Of a stretch of 64,000 bases of DNA, positions 40,241-51,900 are shown piece after piece (within the stretch, counting starts at the first letter, position 1; each line of letters begins with the position of its first letter). The notes under the pieces were generated by a model. That model was not told the DNA's origin. It was given only the letters and a program-made list of their open reading frames with translations, and ran no database searches. The stretch covers positions 32,501-96,500 of the forward strand of contig CAJNDS010002150.1 of assembly GCA_905221605.1 (NCBI GenBank), read 5' to 3'. The stretch is from Symbiodinium natans (taxonomy: Eukaryota > Sar > Dinophyceae > Suessiales > Symbiodiniaceae). Position numbers and translations under genes: made by a program.

Positions 40241-40385
40241 TAGTAAAATAACAGGGTCAATTCCACCTCCGAGGCTGTGGACATGGCCCGCTCGAGCAGC
40301 GGAGGCGGTCCCGCAGGCACGCCTTGCGTCTGGGCCGGCTGCATCCTTTGGCTTTGCCAGGGCTTGGGAAGATTTGTGGGTTTAT

Positions 40386-41262
40386 GGGTTAGGGTTTAGG
40401 GTTTAGGGTTTAGGGGTTAGGGGTTTAGGGTTTGGGGTTTAGGGTTTAGGGTGTAAAGATGGTGCGATCATACACAGCAGGGTGTGGGGCGCTACTCAAT
40501 CGGATCCGGTCGCTGGAAAAAGTGAGAGTTCTTGCAATTGAAGTGACAGCATGTCGCTGTGAATGATGCACAAGCAAGCGGGCGAGCAAGTCTTGGCAAC
40601 AGTGAGGGCATTGCTGAGAGGCCTCAAACGAAGATACAAGTAGTGGAGTATTTGTAATAAGTAACTCCTTAGCAGCAGCAGGGTGGTGGTGGGGTCGCGG
40701 TAGTGGTAACGGTAGTTGTAGAAGTATTAGCAGCGGTCACGGTCGTGGCGGCAGTAAGCTGCAGCGGCGTCAATCAAGGAGTGGTAGCTGCAATAGACTC
40801 CACGAATACGCCCTAAGCCCCAAACAAACGTATTCAACCCCTTCAACACCACAAGGCTAGCTCCAAGCCCAGGCACAGCTTTATCGCCCGCATGGCGTTT
40901 CGGAGAGTGGTGGCAGCCTGATTTAGAATTTTCTTGGGGTTTGGAGGTTTGCGGGCACCGGGTTAAGATTTGGCAGGCCATCTTAGGCGAGAGGCAACAA
41001 AACAACATCCCGCATCAGGCTTCGCAGCGTCTCTTAGGATCTGCACCCTGAACCCTAAACCCTAAACCCGAAACCCAAAAAGACCAAATCACTCGCGGGC
41101 CTTCCACTTTCGATTGCCCAGCAAGCTACGCTCACGGAGGGCCAGGCGCTTCTTCCTCGGATCCAGCTTGGCGACTTGGAGGTTTAGGATTTAGGGTTTA
41201 GGGTTTAGGGCTTAGGGCTTCGGGTTTGGGGTTTGGGGTTTAGGGTTTCGGGTTCCGGGCCA
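40386..41262 (-). other. TTTAGGG arrays flanking a possible terminal exon
   Basis: TTTAGGG at 40386-40455, CCCTAAA at 41044-41075 and TTTAGGG at 41185-41262. Between the last two, the minus strand reads V-A-K-L-D-P-R-K-K-R-L-A-L-R-E-R-S-L-L-G-N followed by R-K-W-K-A-R-E and a stop (about 41085-41172). This resembles the V-x-x-x-D-P-x-x-K-R-L tail of S1-type RNA-binding proteins, though far too short to be sure. 40456-41043 has no recognisable gene. Confidence 0.35.
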
Positions 41263-42304
41263 CGACATTTATGTCAAAACCACGCCAACAACCAAAAACG
41301 CGAAAGAGAAGGTGATGCCTAGGAGCCACACCAGTTTGCGCGTTCATTGGTTGAGCTTTTCTGGGCTGAGAACAGAGTTGCCCAAACAAAGCACTAGTCC
41401 ATTCGTTCTGCACTTGAGCCTCGAAAGGGCTAGGACTTAGCTGGGTCATTCCATGGCCCGCCTCTGCTGCGCTTTCTCATGCCTCACAAAGTCCGGTCTT
41501 CTCTTCGGAGGGTTCTCTTCGTCTTCACAGCTCGCAGCACGCTGATTGGCAATCAGCTTTACGTAATCTGGTTCACAGAGGGACGGACTTCCACCAAAAA
41601 AGAACGGACAGTATGTAAACTGTCTATGTGTACACATGCATATACATAAATATATAGTATATGTTCGCAAACAGCGTTCCAACACTAGGGGTTCTTATGT
41701 TGACAGTAGAAGGGTCTTAGATTGATTTGCCCGCACGGCGCCCGCGACGCACGGACGTTGTTCCTCGAACGGCGGTCGCATCTTGGACGAGAGTCCTGTT
41801 TTTTCCATGTCGGGTGCCCGCACGGACTTCTCGGACATATCACAAGCTAGATGCTTTTGGCTTCATGGATAGCGTCGAATCGCGCCCTCGCCTAGGCTCC
41901 GTGCGCATTTTCTGGCGTTTGCAGTGGACATCGTGCTCTCCGCCTAAGTCCCGTGCGCTTTTCAAGGCTTGCATCGCTGCGCTCTTGAGAACGGCTCAAA
42001 ACGCGGCAGGCGCGTGGTTTCCTGTCGTTTGGGCTGTTGGATGGGTTCGCTGCGCGCGGCCACTCTAAGAGGACTTGCAATTTGCGACGTTGGCCTCTGG
42101 GCTCGCCGAATGCCATTCTGTCGTCGCTTTTGGGCGTCATTTGCAGATGTTGGAAATCGCGCTCCCGACTGGGCGCCGTGCGCATGGACGCCGCCATCCT
42201 CGAAACTGTCCTTGCTTTTGGACGTCGTCCGCGAAACGCAAAACCGTCGTCGCTTTTGGACATCGGGGCTCACGACATGCGCTTCTGTCGTCGCTTTTAA
42301 TGCT
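41263..42304. other. No recognised gene; weak internal repetition
   Basis: Between 41870 and 42300, words such as TCTGTCGTCGCTTTT (42116, 42283) and CGTGCGCATGGACG/CCGTGCGCATTTTC recur at roughly 70-bp steps, suggesting an old tandem array. No gene called. Confidence 0.4.
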
Positions 42305-42397
42305 GGTATAATATACATATGTATACAAAAATTACTGCATATACACTTCACACTTTTCATATATATATATATACATATACATATACATATACATATG

Positions 42398-42463
<66 letters not shown>

Positions 42464-43188
42464 TATATACACACACATACATTACGTACCACATATAGAT
42501 GTCCTGACTTGTATGTATATCTACGCTTGAACTTACATTTACACTCACATTTACATCTACATGTAGATCTATATGTACACATATGAAAAAATTTGATTAC
42601 TTGTTAAGATTACATTTTGCACAAATGCTCACGCAGACCAGGGATCTCTTGCTGCAGCGTCTTCGCAGCATCCTTGAGGGCCTTCACTGCCGAGTCAACC
42701 TTCAGAATGTGTTGCGAGGATCATCTTCCTAGTCAAAACATAGGCTCAACACATACGTGTACACATAGTAAGCTATAATATACAACATAGCGTATGACAT
42801 ATGTTATATATACATACATATCATATACATTATAGATGAAGAGAATATAGAGTGTAATCTCTATATGTTATATTGTATACGTATAGTGCATATTCATCAT
42901 ACATATTTAGTCTGGATACGTATAGTGCATGCATATTCATCAGACATATATATATATATATATATAGACATATACATTATGTTTAGCACAACATTTCATG
43001 TGCAAAGGGTCACATACTCATACTCTGTTTGATAACTACATGTCATATGTAATGTCAATAATGAGTTTAACTATTGAAATATATAAAGACACACATGTCT
43101 CGAAAAAACAAAAATATATATATATGTATATGTATGTATGTATACGTGTATGTGTACATGTATATGTATATATACATATATATACATA

Positions 43189-43234
<46 letters not shown>

Positions 43235-43240
43235 GGCGCT
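42305..43240. repeat. TA/CATATA microsatellites with an exon-like island
   Basis: (CATATA)n at about 42356-42475 and (TA)n-rich tracts at 42945-42965 and 43100-43232. The island 42610-42720 reads on the minus strand V-D-S-A-V-K-A-L-K-D-A-A-K-T-L-Q-Q-E-I-P-G followed by L-R-E-H-L-C-K-M and a stop, helix-like and possibly an exon. Confidence 0.6.
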
Positions 43241-43869
43241 GGCCTTGTAGAAATATCTATATGTCGGGGGGCCTAGGCTTGAAGAACAGCTGCGGCAGGC
43301 GGCAGGAGGCTTCGGGAAAGGCATGGCACAAAACTCATCGCGCCGAGCAAACGACGCGCCTCGCCCGCCAGCTCACCGGGGATGCGTGACCGCAGCTGCT
43401 CCAGAGCCAGCGCACAGTCCTCCACAGCCTCACTAGGGCTTCGGGGTTTGGCTGTTCCGGAGCAGAAGGAGGCAATGTGAGCACAAAACGGGGGAGGCCC
43501 AAACGGTCAGCAAAGAGAACAGCAAGCGGACTACGCTACACTGTTACACATGAAGGAGGGCCCGGGCGTAGCACATTGGGAGAACACAGCGTAGCTAAGA
43601 GTGACCAGCGACTCGCGACCAGAGATTCAGCGAGCGGACGAGGCCAAGAGTAAACCATGACAAGGCCTTGCCGAAGTGAGTTGGCCAATGCCCGCCTTTC
43701 TCTCACCCGTTTACCAACTGGAAGCCTATCCCCTGGACCTCAAAACCCTACAAACCCAACACACCCTGCAAACCCTACAAGCCCTAAAAACCCTACAAGC
43801 ACTGCAAACCCCTACAAATCCTGCAAGCCCTACAAGCCCTACAAGCCCTTGAAAACCTCACAACCCTCC
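43241..43869 (-). other. Possible exon, otherwise non-coding
   Basis: The minus strand at about 43325-43435 reads S-E-A-V-E-D-C-A-L-A-L-E-Q-L-R-S-R-I-P-G followed by E-L-A-G-E-A-R-R-L-L-G, a plausible helical exon of unknown family. At 43740-43870 there are CAAACCCTACAAGCCCT direct repeats. Confidence 0.35.
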
Positions 43870-43979
43870 AAAGCTGATCCCAGCTCCCCCGCCTTCGGAT
43901 CCGTTGAGGTTTCCGCCTTGGCGGAATCGTCGTCTACTGCCAGCTGCTGCTGCACCAGGTTTGCATACTTGCCGCCAGC
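43870..43979 (-). CDS. ABC transporter, C-terminal exon
   Basis: After an AG acceptor the frame reads A-G-G-K-Y-A-N-L-V-Q-Q-Q-L, the G-G-x-Y-x-x-L-V-x-x-Q pattern found just after the last nucleotide-binding helix of ABCB-type transporters. An acidic Asp/Ser/Lys tail follows. It joins in phase to the exon ending E-L-L-R-K at 44685. Confidence 0.65.
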
Positions 43980-44684
43980 CTCCCCGGCTTGTGTACATTC
44001 GCGCGATTCCGTAGAGTCTGGGCTTGGGAGCTGTTAGGGCTTCAGGCTTCAGGCTTTAGGGGTTTGAGATCTCCGGGTTGAAGCATCAAGGCTTTGAAAG
44101 CTGGATATGTGACGCTGCGGAAAGCTGGATGTGTGGCGTACGGAGCCGCAGTGCTGCTGTGTGGAAGCGCGACCAAGACCGAATGATCTCCATCTTGAAT
44201 ACCCCGCGGCTTTGCAGCACAAGCACTTCAACAACACATACTCGACTCCCAACGCGGCATGCAAGGATCCAACACAAAGGAGGAAGGAGACCAGCAGAAA
44301 CACCCTAAAGCTCATACTAAAGGCACATGTGCCCGGGGAGTACAGGGCATCAAAAGAATTGCAAAAAGCTAACGTGACAGCCGTCACTGCTACTGTGAGC
44401 AATGATGTCTCCACGTTCGCCAAATGGGAAGCATATTAGGTTTTTCAAAGGGCGGAGCGGTAGTGACAGGCAACTGGTGTCGGTGTGATCTGGAAAGCTA
44501 GGCAGAACATGGGAGGTTGCTAGTCAGCGATGGCACTATTTGTCGAACATGAGCAACATGCAGGTGAATGCGATCATCCCTTATCCAACTGTCTGAAGTC
44601 TGGACAGGTGCTGTCTTCTTGTTACCTCCTCAAACTTGCTCTCGCTGGACAAAGTGCGAGAAGAAGCTCCGAACCCCTCCGTAC

Positions 44685-44750
44685 CTTCCGCAGCAGCTCC
44701 GCATGCGTTCCCTGCTCAATGATCTTCCCGGCTTCCATGACCTCCAGCAG
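44685..44750 (-). CDS. ABC transporter exon after the H-loop
   Basis: A 66-bp exon of 22 codons: L-L-E-V-M-E-A-G-K-I-I-E-Q-G-T-H-A-E-L-L followed by R-K. It is bounded by clear AG|CTGCTGG and AAG|GTACGG splice sites. This matches the V-x-x-x-G-x-I-x-E-x-G-T-H-x-E-L-L segment of ABC ATPase domains. Confidence 0.8.
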
Positions 44751-44774
44751 CTTGCAGATACTTGCAAGTTCTGT

Positions 44775-44913
44775 TGTAGGGTTTAGGGTTTAGGGTTTAG
44801 GGTGTAGGGTTTAGGGTTTAGTGTTTAGGGGTTTAGGGTTTAGGGTTTACAGTAGGGTGTAGGGTTTAGGGTTTAGGGTTTAGGGTTTTGGGTTTTGGGT
44901 GTAGGGTTTAGGC
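44775..44913. repeat. TTTAGGG array inside an ABC-gene intron
   Basis: TTTAGGG units with GTGTAGGG and TTTTGGG variants, lying between two ABC exons. Confidence 0.95.
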
Positions 44914-44936
44914 CACTCAGCCATTCCATCAATGCA

Positions 44937-45039
44937 AACCAGCAGCCATGATCAGGTCCGCATTCATGATCGTAGACAGCCGATGAGCGATGGCGATCAC
45001 GGTCCGGCCCTTCATCAACGACTCCAGGGCCTTCTGAAC
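44937..45039 (-). CDS. ABC transporter exon with H-loop
   Basis: After CTCCAG the frame reads V-Q-K-A-L-E-S-L-M-K-G-R-T-V-I-A-I-A-H-R then L-S-T-I-M-N-A-D-L-I-M. The H-loop His (A-H-R-L-S-T) that contacts the ATP gamma phosphate is present. Confidence 0.85.
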
Positions 45040-45249
45040 CTGGAGAAAGCATCTGGCCATAGGCAAGACTCGACTTGACTGCACTTAGGAGGGTAGCAAA
45101 AAATTAAAACTTTTTAGCTGCCCTTATTAAGAAACCCAATAAACCTCAAAAAGGCTAAGGATCAAAAGCTACAGAAAAGCACACCACAAAGTAGAGAAGA
45201 CCGAGAGCCCACACACACACACCCCGCACGCGCGCACGCGCGGGCGCGC

Positions 45250-45307
45250 GCCTTCCGCTCCGAGACGGTGTCCAAGGCCGAGGTGGCCTCGTCCAGGAGC
45301 AGGATCC
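45250..45307 (-). CDS. ABC transporter exon with Walker B and D-loop
   Basis: Reads R-I-L-L-L-D-E-A-T-S-A-L-D-T-V-S-E-R-K: Walker B Asp plus catalytic Glu, and the D-loop S-A-L-D. All residues are canonical. The preceding exon (signature motif) lies more than 11 kb upstream because of the retrotransposon insertion at 45584-56393. Confidence 0.85.
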
Positions 45308-45309
45308 TT

Positions 45310-45415
45310 GGTTTAGGGTTTAGGGGTTCGGGGTCAGGGTTTAGGGTTTGGGGTTTAGGGGTTTAGGGTTTAGGGTTTAGGGGTTTAGGGGTTTAGGGTT
45401 TAGGGGTTTGGGGTT
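45310..45415. repeat. TTTAGGG array
   Basis: TTTAGGG and TTTAGGGG units directly abutting the Walker B exon on its 5' side. A (CA)n tract follows at 45523-45562. Confidence 0.9.
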
Positions 45416-45518
45416 GCGGGATGGGAGGATGGGGAAGCCGCCGCCATTCGGGTGCAAGTGCATCTCCCCTGAACCCCCGCAACGAAAGGATGTCCTCGGA
45501 AATCCCCCATACGACCTG

Positions 45519-45522
<4 letters not shown>

Positions 45523-45562
<40 letters not shown>
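45523..45562. repeat. (CA)20 microsatellite
   Basis: Perfect dinucleotide run near the 3' end of the retrotransposon insertion. Confidence 0.95.
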
Positions 45563-45564
<2 letters not shown>

Positions 45565-45583
45565 GAACCTGAACCCTAAACCC

Positions 45584-45759
45584 TTAGCGTTCACTCGCGC
45601 TTCGGACTCTACCTTTTCTGCCACAGCTCAAGGGCCCTTCGAGAGGTAACAGCAACAGCAAACAAAATGTACAACATGCAAACTGCTGCTGCTCTCAGAA
45701 CTACACATGAAAAGGCACGCACTCAAGCTATACATGCAAGAATCGAGGTGATATTCACA
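45584..45759 (-). mobile_element. 3' LTR of copia-type retrotransposon (176 bp)
   Basis: Identical by eye over all 176 bases to 56218-56393. In element orientation it starts TGTGAATATC and ends GAACGCTAA. The flank is CTAAACCC on this side and AACCCTAAA on the other, so AACCC is the likely 5-bp target duplication, although it is ambiguous inside CCCTAAA repeats. The sequence just inside (45760-45775, reading GTAAGACGGG on the minus strand) may serve as the short polypurine tract. Confidence 0.9.
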
Positions 45760-45924
45760 CCCGTCTTACTTATTGATGCGTGCCTGGGGCTCATTCGAGG
45801 TTTTGGTTGAATTCTGAGTGTGACTATACAGTGTCTATACAGATAGGCCTCTACCAGACTGCGATTCCTTGGCAACTACTAGCTCACTATTCCTGACGGT
45901 GATGTCTGTACATCTTTGTTCCCG

Positions 45925-48900
45925 TCACTCATTTGTAGTCATCTTCTGGATTTCACTCTTGGTGAGCTTGCGATCGGGATCTGATAGCTGCACACTCGCT
46001 TCTTCCATCAAGCGAAATAGCTGATGCGGTTTCATCGACTTGGTGAGGGCATCGGCGATCTGGGTTGCAGTATCCGTCCAGCGAAGCCTGTCTCCATGTG
46101 GACTGTACAACTGCCATGTCGCTGTCTCACCATCCCAAAGTTGTTGCCTCATTGCAGTAAGTTCGATCATGAGTCGCTTGTCCGACACCTTGTTCACTTG
46201 CTGGCTGTTGAGGTGGTCGCTCAAACTTCGACAATCCGTGACCCATAAGTGCTTCATCTGCCTCTGAGTCTCTTCTAGCCATCCCTTCAGGCTTGGCAAC
46301 TGTCCGCGTAACTCACAGATGATTGCTCTCAAACGGTCACCGTTCTCCACTGCCGTCTGCATGGCAAAAGTCTCCGATGCCAAAGTACTGCGACACACCC
46401 GCTTGATCGTTGTCGATCCGAAACTCAAGACATGAGCGACGTGGTCATTGCCGTCGGACGCACTCTCTGCCGTCAAGTAGTGCAGCCTGCCCTGTTGACT
46501 TCGGAAACCTGGTTCCTGTGCGAATGAAGCGTCTGAGAACGTTACAATGCAGAGATCACTCCAATTCAACGCTCCGGCTGGGTAGTACAACGATCTTCCT
46601 TGATCTGCTTGCGCCAATTCCACAACGCGGTTGGCCTCTTTGAGATCAGCCACTGTCGCGGTTGAGCAGGCCCGTTGCAAACAGTTCACCTTGTAGCAAA
46701 GGTCTGGTCTGGCAAAACGCGCTACCCAAGCTAAGGATCCTACCACGCTCCTGAGGCTTGTCACTTCTGCCTCGGTCGCGTGATCACTTGCCTTGCGCCC
46801 TGCCGGGATCACAATCTTCCTGATCTGTCTCGTGTTGTCCTCTGCATCTATACGCACACTGTAGTCTTCACCTTGCCGGAATCTTCGACCGCAGAACCTG
46901 AAATCTGAGTGCTCTATCTTTCCTACGTCAAACTTCGCCAGGATTCGTTCCATGGTGTCGCTTCCTTCGGGCGTTGCGCACCATAGTAGATCGTCCACGT
47001 GCGTTGCGAGGATGATGGCCGGCAAGTTATCAGTGCCCAACAGGTAGTAGAGACCCGGAGCGATCTTGCTCACTGTCAATCCTTCCGTCTTCGCTTCCGA
47101 GCTCAATCTGTTGTAGAACCCGCGCCCCGCGTCAATGGTCCCGTAGATCGGGAGCCTGCATAGAAGCATGGCATCCTCGGGCACATCGGGTAGTCCACCT
47201 GTTGGCTGCCTCATCAACAGCACGCGCTCCAAAGGCGAGGATTGAAAGTATGCACTCGAAATGTCGCCACAATACAACTTGAGGCACCGCGATGCTGCAT
47301 AGCTCGCGATGAGACAGTGCACTTCGGAATCTGCTGTCGGGCTGTCGCACCGCAGCTCGTCCCTTCCTACTGCCTCAAGATGACCGCATGCCACTAGGCG
47401 ACTGCGATATTTCGGGGAATAATCTGCACTCCCCTTTTGATGTTCGTGTTTGTCAACATCAATCCATTGTGACGGTATGGGTTTGTGACCCTCATCGAGG
47501 AGTTGTCGCAACATCTCTCCTCGGATGGGTATCGCGGCGTTATACTTTTGATATTTGTTCCACTCATCTCGGCGCGAACCTTTGATCCCCTCCTTGACGT
47601 GGTCTTCACACTTGAACACGTTTATCTTCCGGGGTTTCTTGCCCGCTTGAGCTTCCACCTCCATACCAAACCTTTCCGCCATGAAGGCTCGGAACTCCGG
47701 ATCATCCATCTTCACCTCGGGCAAACTCGATAGATCAACCGGGCTTTCGCTCCGGACACGAAACAAGCTGAAACCGGTCCACGCCAAGTTCGTTGCTCCA
47801 TTTGCTTCTTGGATCATTCCCCACTCGTCATGCACGACATCGTTCGCGCCGTCCTCGAAGTACCTATGGGTTTCCCTAGAGTAGCCAATCTTGCCGAGGT
47901 CACCTGGGAAATCATTTTCCTTGGGGTCAAACATCAAGCGACGGGGCTTCACATGTACTCTGAAGCACACATTCCGACCAACCTTCCAGTGGTCCTCGTC
48001 TCCGCACACACCCATCAGATCTGCCATACGTTCAGGCGATTCTCTCGAGGTCTCTTCCTTTTTCACGTCATTGGGTGGTTCCTCAACACTTCCTAGACAC
48101 GACACGGGAACGCAGTCATTTTCGATGCCGAAACCCAACTCTCTCAGCATGTCCCGCTCCCGATCCCCAAGATTCATGATTCCCCTACTTGTGAATGCGC
48201 TGATTGACCATCGTTCTCCATCGAAAGGCAAGGTAGCGTGGACTTCATTGGGATCGAAAGACGCTATCCTGTTATGGCACTCCAAGACACGGCCTGGAAC
48301 TCCATTCATCATCACATCTCCGTCCTGATTTTGCAGCCACAATTGGCCACCTGCGTGATTTCCCAATGTCGTGATCTGGTTCATGCTGCCTTTCAGGTTG
48401 TTTGAGTCCTTGTGGGGCAAAGCCTTTAGGTCCCTACCAATCTGGAGCGATGACCACATGCCTGATGCACCCTTCGCCTTCATGTAGCCATTCAGGTAAC
48501 TGACCAAGTTCGGATGTCGTTTCGTCGACTCGGTGACCCCCGTGAACCCGCCATGTGCATACACTCCGAAGCTGTAGGCGCGTCCATCTCTCACAGCTCC
48601 ACGTTTTCCTTTTCTCACTAAGGGTGCCTCATTTAGGAGCCTTAAACACGTTGCTGGGCGAAAATCACCTGCCTCCAATGCGTCCATGGCGTCCTGCTCC
48701 GAGTCGATGATGTTCATCGTGCCTTGCACGACGTCCGCCTCATTTTCCTGGAGCACATCCACGACCACCTGACTGGCCTGTACATCTCTGCTCGGGCGCT
48801 GGTCCTCCTCATCAGATGAGCTGCTTGAACTTGAGCTCGAGCTTGGGGCTTCAGGAGGTTCGATTTCTTCCTGCTTTCTCTTCCTAGCTGATGCGCTCGG

Positions 48901-51900
48901 CTTGCTCGATTTCCTTTCCGGCTTTTCTTCTTCTTCTCTCGCATCTACGTATCCCTTCTTTCTCTTCTTAGGACCCTCTGTAAGCGTCTCAGGTAGAACA
49001 GGTATCCCGTTAAGAAGGCAATGCGCCAGCACTTCCTCCTCAGATGCCGGCCTCAGCGAGTGAGTCGAGCAAAGGACTGGGACCCCTCCGTTCACCACCC
49101 ATATCGCTTCTGCGCTTTCTCTACCGATTACCCTGGATGTCGTGCTCCATTTCGTGCCGCCCGCTTGGGCGTCTCTCCGATACACGACATAGTCACCGGT
49201 GTTGTACTCTTCCTTGATCGGTACCGCATTCTTTGTTAGCGCTTTCTGGATCCTACGGCTGGTGTCCAGTTTCACCATTGCTTTCTTTGCTTCGATGCGG
49301 CTTTTCTGTCTTAGAGCAAAGGCCTCGGCACCGCTGAACTTGCCCTCCATGGCGCCGATGTCGTTCCAGGTGTCCTCGTCGGTGAGCGTGCCGGGTTCCC
49401 TCGGGTTGCGACCTAACACCCACTGACTAGGCGAAAAACCCGACACGTTCATGGACATGTTCTTGACGGCGACGACTTCCTGGATCACACTCCTCATCGC
49501 CTCAGGCCCAACGGTGCTCACGCCTGCCACGGTCTTTCGGATGACCGCCTTCGCGAGCCCTCCGTGCCTCTCGGTTTTACCGAGCATGTGGGGCGACTCG
49601 GTTGCGGCGAACCTGATGTCCACCCCCTTCTCCGTGAGATAGCTCACAAAGGCTCCTCTGTTATGAGTACCTCTGTCCAGCATCACGGTCCGCGGGAGGC
49701 CCGCCCAAGTAATCCACCTCTGGAACGCTTCAAGACACATCTCTGACGGAGGAGGTCCTTGACTGTCCTTGGTGACTTCCCTCAGCAACTCGATCTGTTG
49801 GAAGCCCGTTGCTAGGTCTACCACGTTGAAACACTGGTATCGGCGACGGTTTGAGTCTGTCGTCTCTAGGACATCCACTCCTACCGTGTCCCCGAACACG
49901 TAGTTCCCGTGGCCAACCCCCACAGGGTGTGACCTGGGCTTGGGGCTCGTGCGCTCACAGCTTTCGCACTTGATGAGCTTGGCCGCTTCGATGAACTCCT
50001 TGGCTGCTCCTCCTGCTCTCAGGATGGCCTGCAACGTCCTAGGAGTGGGGTGGTTGAAGGACCTATGCAAGCGACGAAGTGCCACGCGAACGCGCTGGGG
50101 CAAACGCCTCCAGGCCTCCCTTCGCTTGGCCTCTGTTTGCGGAGTGCCTGGGAGTGGCAAGGATTCCAACCACACTCGTTCGCGATCTGCAGGGCTTAGC
50201 TCTGGCTCCTGGTTTTCAGGATCTGGGTGCTGCTGTTCGGGATCGTGGGGCGCTACATCGCCATCTCCTCCTAGCTCTTCATCCGAAGCTCCCAAACCCT
50301 CAGCATCCGTATCTACCCCTGCCCCTGCTACATAAGCTGTGCTCATCGCATCAAGGTAAGCCTCCTCACCGATGGACATTATCGCGTTGAAGAAGCTGCT
50401 TCCATTCATGTCACAGAAGGCCTTCGGGGTGTATCCTGTTCCTTCACACCATGAGCTCAAGCTCTCAACAATGCGGCTGGCCAACGGTCCAACACAAGCA
50501 ATGCATGCATCACCGGCCGTTTCAACCACCTCAGCCCCAATGTCATCTGCACTCAGCTTGCCCAACGGTGCAAGCACACATACATTGATATCGGAAGCAT
50601 CGGCTTCACAAAACAGGTTGATGCACAGATTCGAGTTGGGATCCCCTGATTTGTACAAAACCAGGCCCGGCCTGAACTCGTTCACCTCGTGGGTGAACCG
50701 ATTCCACTTGAAGTCCTTCGCTGAGTGTTCAGATATGCCGGGGAGATCTACTGGGGCATTGTCATGGATCAAGAAGGTGCACTTCGGGGCTTTGATCAAC
50801 GAGGTTGAGTCTTCCCGCTGGGTTTGCACTCCAGCTACCATTGCAGTGAATGTATCCATCTCTTCCAATGTCCTCAACTCCCTATTGAACACACCCATCT
50901 GCTCCCTTGTCATGATCCTTGTCGTCACATACGCTCTCTTTTCAGCCTCATATGGGAACTGTGCGACGAGAACAAACTCTGCATCTCCAGCAATGCCAGT
51001 TGTCAAACGAGTAGATCCAGCGTGCGCATAGCCGATCCATCGCCATCCCGTCCGAGGAAGATAGGCCCAGCCGGCCTCCCACCATCCAGCGGGAAACCTT
51101 GGATCCAGCGCAGACTTGCTTGGCCGCTGCCCCACCTCGTCATATGCAATCAGTTTAAAGCCGACACGAGCGTTCTCCCTAAAGTCGTTGCCAACTCCTG
51201 GTCCTATCCAGGTTGCAGCTTTGGCTCTCTTCAAGTGCCTGCCCCCGCAAGGTTGCATATTCTCAGTGGCCAAACGACGCAGCTGATCCAACATGCCCGG
51301 AGGCCAACAGTCGTACGGCGTAATAGCGCGCCAATCACAGCCTGGTTCGGGGCGCTTATCCAAAAGAAGGTCCTCATACGGGATCTCGTGCCAGGAATCG
51401 GTGTCAAGAACTCGGCCCCCTGTAGCAATCGCAGCATTGCCCGACGCGCCGCGCGTTGGCATCGTCCTAATCGCAAAAGTATGCCTAGAGGGCGCCCGCT
51501 CCTCTGCCCGTGCAATCGGGGATCTCGATCTGGTCCGCCTGTCCCGGCCTCTGGACCTAGAGCGTCTCCTGCTCCGCGATCGCCTCCTCGACCTCGAGCG
51601 ACGGCGCAGCTCGTTCCTCAGAGTGCCAACCTCGCGACCCAGAGACTCGACTCGTTGCATCAGCGCCTTATTCTGGGCCTCCAAAACAGATACGCCACGC
51701 TCATCACGGGTCTCCAAAGAAAATCTGCGCGCTGGCCTGCGGCTGGAACTGGGCTCCTCCTCGGCCTCGGTCAAATCGACCGTCCCAGCGGCAGAACTCG
51801 CAGATGGCCTAGGGCGTCCCGCTCCTGGCCTAGGCATCGGCTTGCTCTTCGGGCCGGCTCCAAGCGACGGTCGCGCGGCGATCTCAAAATGGCGGATGCA

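Noticed and set aside
42356-42475. Regulatory TATA-type region
   Set aside because: It is a simple CATATA microsatellite without a neighbouring gene start.
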